NCBI GenBank assembly: GCA_007117555.1
Contig: SKGI01000026.1
Coordinates: 1-8,173, forward strand
Length of the DNA: 8,173 nt
Origin: Candidatus Izemoplasma sp.
Lineage (GTDB): Bacteria > Bacillota_I > Bacilli_A > Izemoplasmatales > Izemoplasmataceae
Direction: 5' to 3'
Shown here: positions 7,702 to 8,173 of the stretch, piece by piece
How the letters are laid out: each line of letters starts with the position of its first letter
Position numbering within the stretch: the first letter of the stretch is position 1
Made by a program: the position numbers and the translations under genes
The notes under the pieces: generated by a model
What the model was told of the DNA's origin: nothing
Databases searched by the model: none
The model's input: the letters and a program-made list of their open reading frames with translations, nothing else

Positions 7702-7940
7702 GTTGAGTTGTTTGAGGAAATACTATAGGAACGACCGTTAGGTGAGGCTCCTATACAGAAAAACGCTGCTGCCCAAAAATGTCGAAAGACGCCAATGGGT
7801 CAACAGGCACTGCCGGCTTAAGGCTTTGCTTAATGTAGCTGGGATGCATAAGTTCCTACGCTGTATAGTGCTAAAACTCAACGAGGGGCGCATCTAAAGT
7901 ACTTTTTTTGACCGACTCTCTTTGTTGAGTCGGCTTTTTT
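7702..7940 (+). promoter_or_regulatory. M-box (ykoK) magnesium riboswitch with expression platform
   Basis: The aptamer carries the hallmark M-box blocks in order: CGTTAGGTGAGGCTCCT (7736-7752), GCTGCTGCCCAAAAATGTC (7765-7783), AAAGACGCCAATGGGTCAAC (7785-7804), TAATGTAGCTGGGATGCA (from 7831) and GTGCTAAAACTCAAC (7868-7882). P1 is an 8-bp perfect helix, GTTGAGTT (7702-7709) with AACTCAAC (7875-7882). An inner helix pairs CTATACAG (7751-7758) with CTGTATAG (7861-7868). The platform ends in the terminator at 7912-7940. ACTCAAC (7876-7882) also complements GTTGAGT at 7924-7930 in the terminator. Mg2+ binding should lock P1 and allow termination, while low Mg2+ should release the strand to form an antiterminator. 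The class is recognised from its conserved sequence; the switch is inferred from the pairings. Confidence 0.95.
7912..7940 (+). terminator. M-box-controlled intrinsic terminator
   Basis: A 7-bp stem, CCGACTC (7912-7918) with GAGTCGG (7927-7933), has an eight-base loop and is followed by C and six T residues. Part of its loop and 3' arm (7924-7930) repeats the P1 strand GTTGAGT and can be captured by 7876-7882. Confidence 0.9.
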
Positions 7941-7949
7941 GTTAGCAGC

Positions 7950-8077
7950 GTTCAAAGAAAGGTGATGGGCTGATGACTCAAAAAGACGAAGACAGTTGTA
8001 GGTTGGTATCTCAAATGGGGGCACATCATTCCCACACATTCAGATGTAATCAAAGTGATTACACGACATCTTTGAAC
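7950..8077 (+). repeat. 9-bp inverted repeat enclosing most of the leader ORF
   Basis: GTTCAAAGA (7950-7958) is the exact reverse complement of TCTTTGAAC (8069-8077). In RNA the arms would close a loop of 110 bases. The left arm abuts and slightly overlaps the leader ORF's Shine-Dalgarno (7956-7966); the right arm lies near the end of that ORF. Pairing could hide that ribosome binding site, but the long loop makes this uncertain. Confidence 0.45.
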
Positions 8078-8092
8078 AAACAAAACACATAA
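7973..8092 (+). CDS. Unrecognised 39-codon leader ORF between the M-box and the next gene
   Basis: An ATG-to-TAA frame of 39 codons lies between the M-box terminator and the right-edge gene. It is preceded by a good Shine-Dalgarno, AGAAAGGTGAT (7956-7966), with GGTGAT ending six bases before the ATG. Its TAA (8090-8092) overlaps the AAAGGAG of the next gene, an arrangement that suits translational coupling or a leader peptide. The peptide is hydrophilic, with no membrane segment or signal. It has a small His/Cys cluster, GAHHSHTFRC (residues 16-25), plus Cys9. I do not recognise a family. A short chance ORF in an untranslated leader is a serious alternative, because 39 codons alone is weak evidence. 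Confidence 0.4.
   Translation: MTQKDEDSCRLVSQMGAHHSHTFRCNQSDYTTSLNKQNT
8045..8063 (+). repeat. Perfect 8-bp dyad, possible hairpin or operator
   Basis: TGTAATCA (8045-8052) and TGATTACA (8056-8063) flank AAG. The dyad lies inside the 39-codon ORF, 44 bases before the right-edge start codon. It could be an RNA hairpin with a three-base loop or a DNA site for a dimeric regulator. The ends resemble the GlnR/TnrA pattern TGTNA-N7-TNACA, but the spacing here is nine, so that assignment is not supported. Confidence 0.5.
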
Positions 8093-8107
8093 AGGAGCGA
8101 TCACATC

Positions 8108-8173
8108 ATGAAACAAAAAACTAAAAACATGCTAAGAAACATTCGAGAAATGATTAAAAACAATGCCATTGAA
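8108..8173 (+). CDS. 5' end of a probable Mg2+ transporter gene (3' partial)
   Basis: Twenty-two codons are visible before the window ends, beginning MKQKTKNMLRNIREMIKNN. AAAGGAG (8091-8097) is ten bases before the ATG at 8108, and the frame has no stop to the edge. The visible part is basic and looks helical. The sequence alone is too short to assign. The inference comes from context: M-box riboswitches almost always control Mg2+ transport genes such as mgtE, corA-like or P-type ATPase genes. The short N-terminal helical style (LRNIREMIKNNAIE) would suit the start of an MgtE N-domain, but that is a guess. Expression should rise when Mg2+ is scarce, through the upstream switch. Confidence 0.6.
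   Translation, partial: MKQKTKNMLRNIREMIKNNAIE

Noticed and set aside
7896..7909. AAAGTACTTT palindrome followed by T residues, as an extra terminator before 7912
   Set aside because: The palindrome has no loop and no GC-rich stem, so it cannot form a useful terminator hairpin. The hairpin at 7912-7933 explains termination.
7965..7975. Two-codon ORF ATG-GGC-TGA overlapping the next ATG (TGATG)
   Set aside because: The stop-start overlap is real, but a two-codon ORF cannot be supported by sequence alone, and GGTGATG also serves as Shine-Dalgarno sequence for the 7973 start.
1..8173. CRISPR arrays, insertion sequences, att sites, tRNA or rRNA genes
   Set aside because: I saw no regularly spaced direct repeats, transposase or integrase reading frames, terminal inverted repeats, or tRNA/rRNA sequence on either strand.

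Overview
The window looks like ordinary chromosome from a low-GC Gram-positive bacterium (Bacillota, probably Bacilli or a close relative). The evidence is strong AGGAGG-type ribosome binding sites, a T-box leader on pheST, a ykoK/M-box magnesium riboswitch, U-tailed intrinsic terminators and the protein families themselves. TGG is the Trp codon and no in-frame TGA is read through, so the standard code applies. I cannot name the genus. All genes are on the + strand. No mobile element, CRISPR array, tRNA or rRNA is visible.

Layout: (1) 2-715, the 3' part of a Bax inhibitor-1/YccA-type membrane protein that starts before the window, closed by a terminator at 720-744. (2) 810-2567, an M3-family oligoendopeptidase F (pepF) with its own weak promoter. 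(3) 2601-2846, a sigma-A-type promoter and a complete tRNA-Phe T-box leader (UUC specifier, UGGU acceptor-pairing bulge, terminator/antiterminator), followed by pheS (2902-3939) and pheT (3950-6304), which encode the two subunits of phenylalanyl-tRNA synthetase, then a terminator at 6328-6357. (4) 6433-7625, a promoter with a small dyad in its spacer and a somewhat divergent alanine dehydrogenase (ald), then a strong terminator at 7639-7671. (5) 7682-8173, an M-box riboswitch with a readable terminator/antiterminator switch, an unrecognised 39-codon leader ORF overlapping two inverted repeats, and the first 22 codons of a gene that is probably a Mg2+ transporter.

How it fits together: these are independent housekeeping units, not one pathway. 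Each is insulated by a terminator, except pepF, which has none visible before the pheST promoter. Two units are controlled by RNA: uncharged tRNA-Phe switches on pheST, and low Mg2+ should switch on the right-edge gene. The least explained part is the 168 bases between the M-box terminator and the right-edge start codon. There a 39-codon ORF ends inside the next gene's ribosome binding site, a 9-bp inverted repeat could mask the ORF's own ribosome binding site, and a perfect 8-bp dyad lies within the ORF. I found no clear sign of a wholly new system elsewhere.
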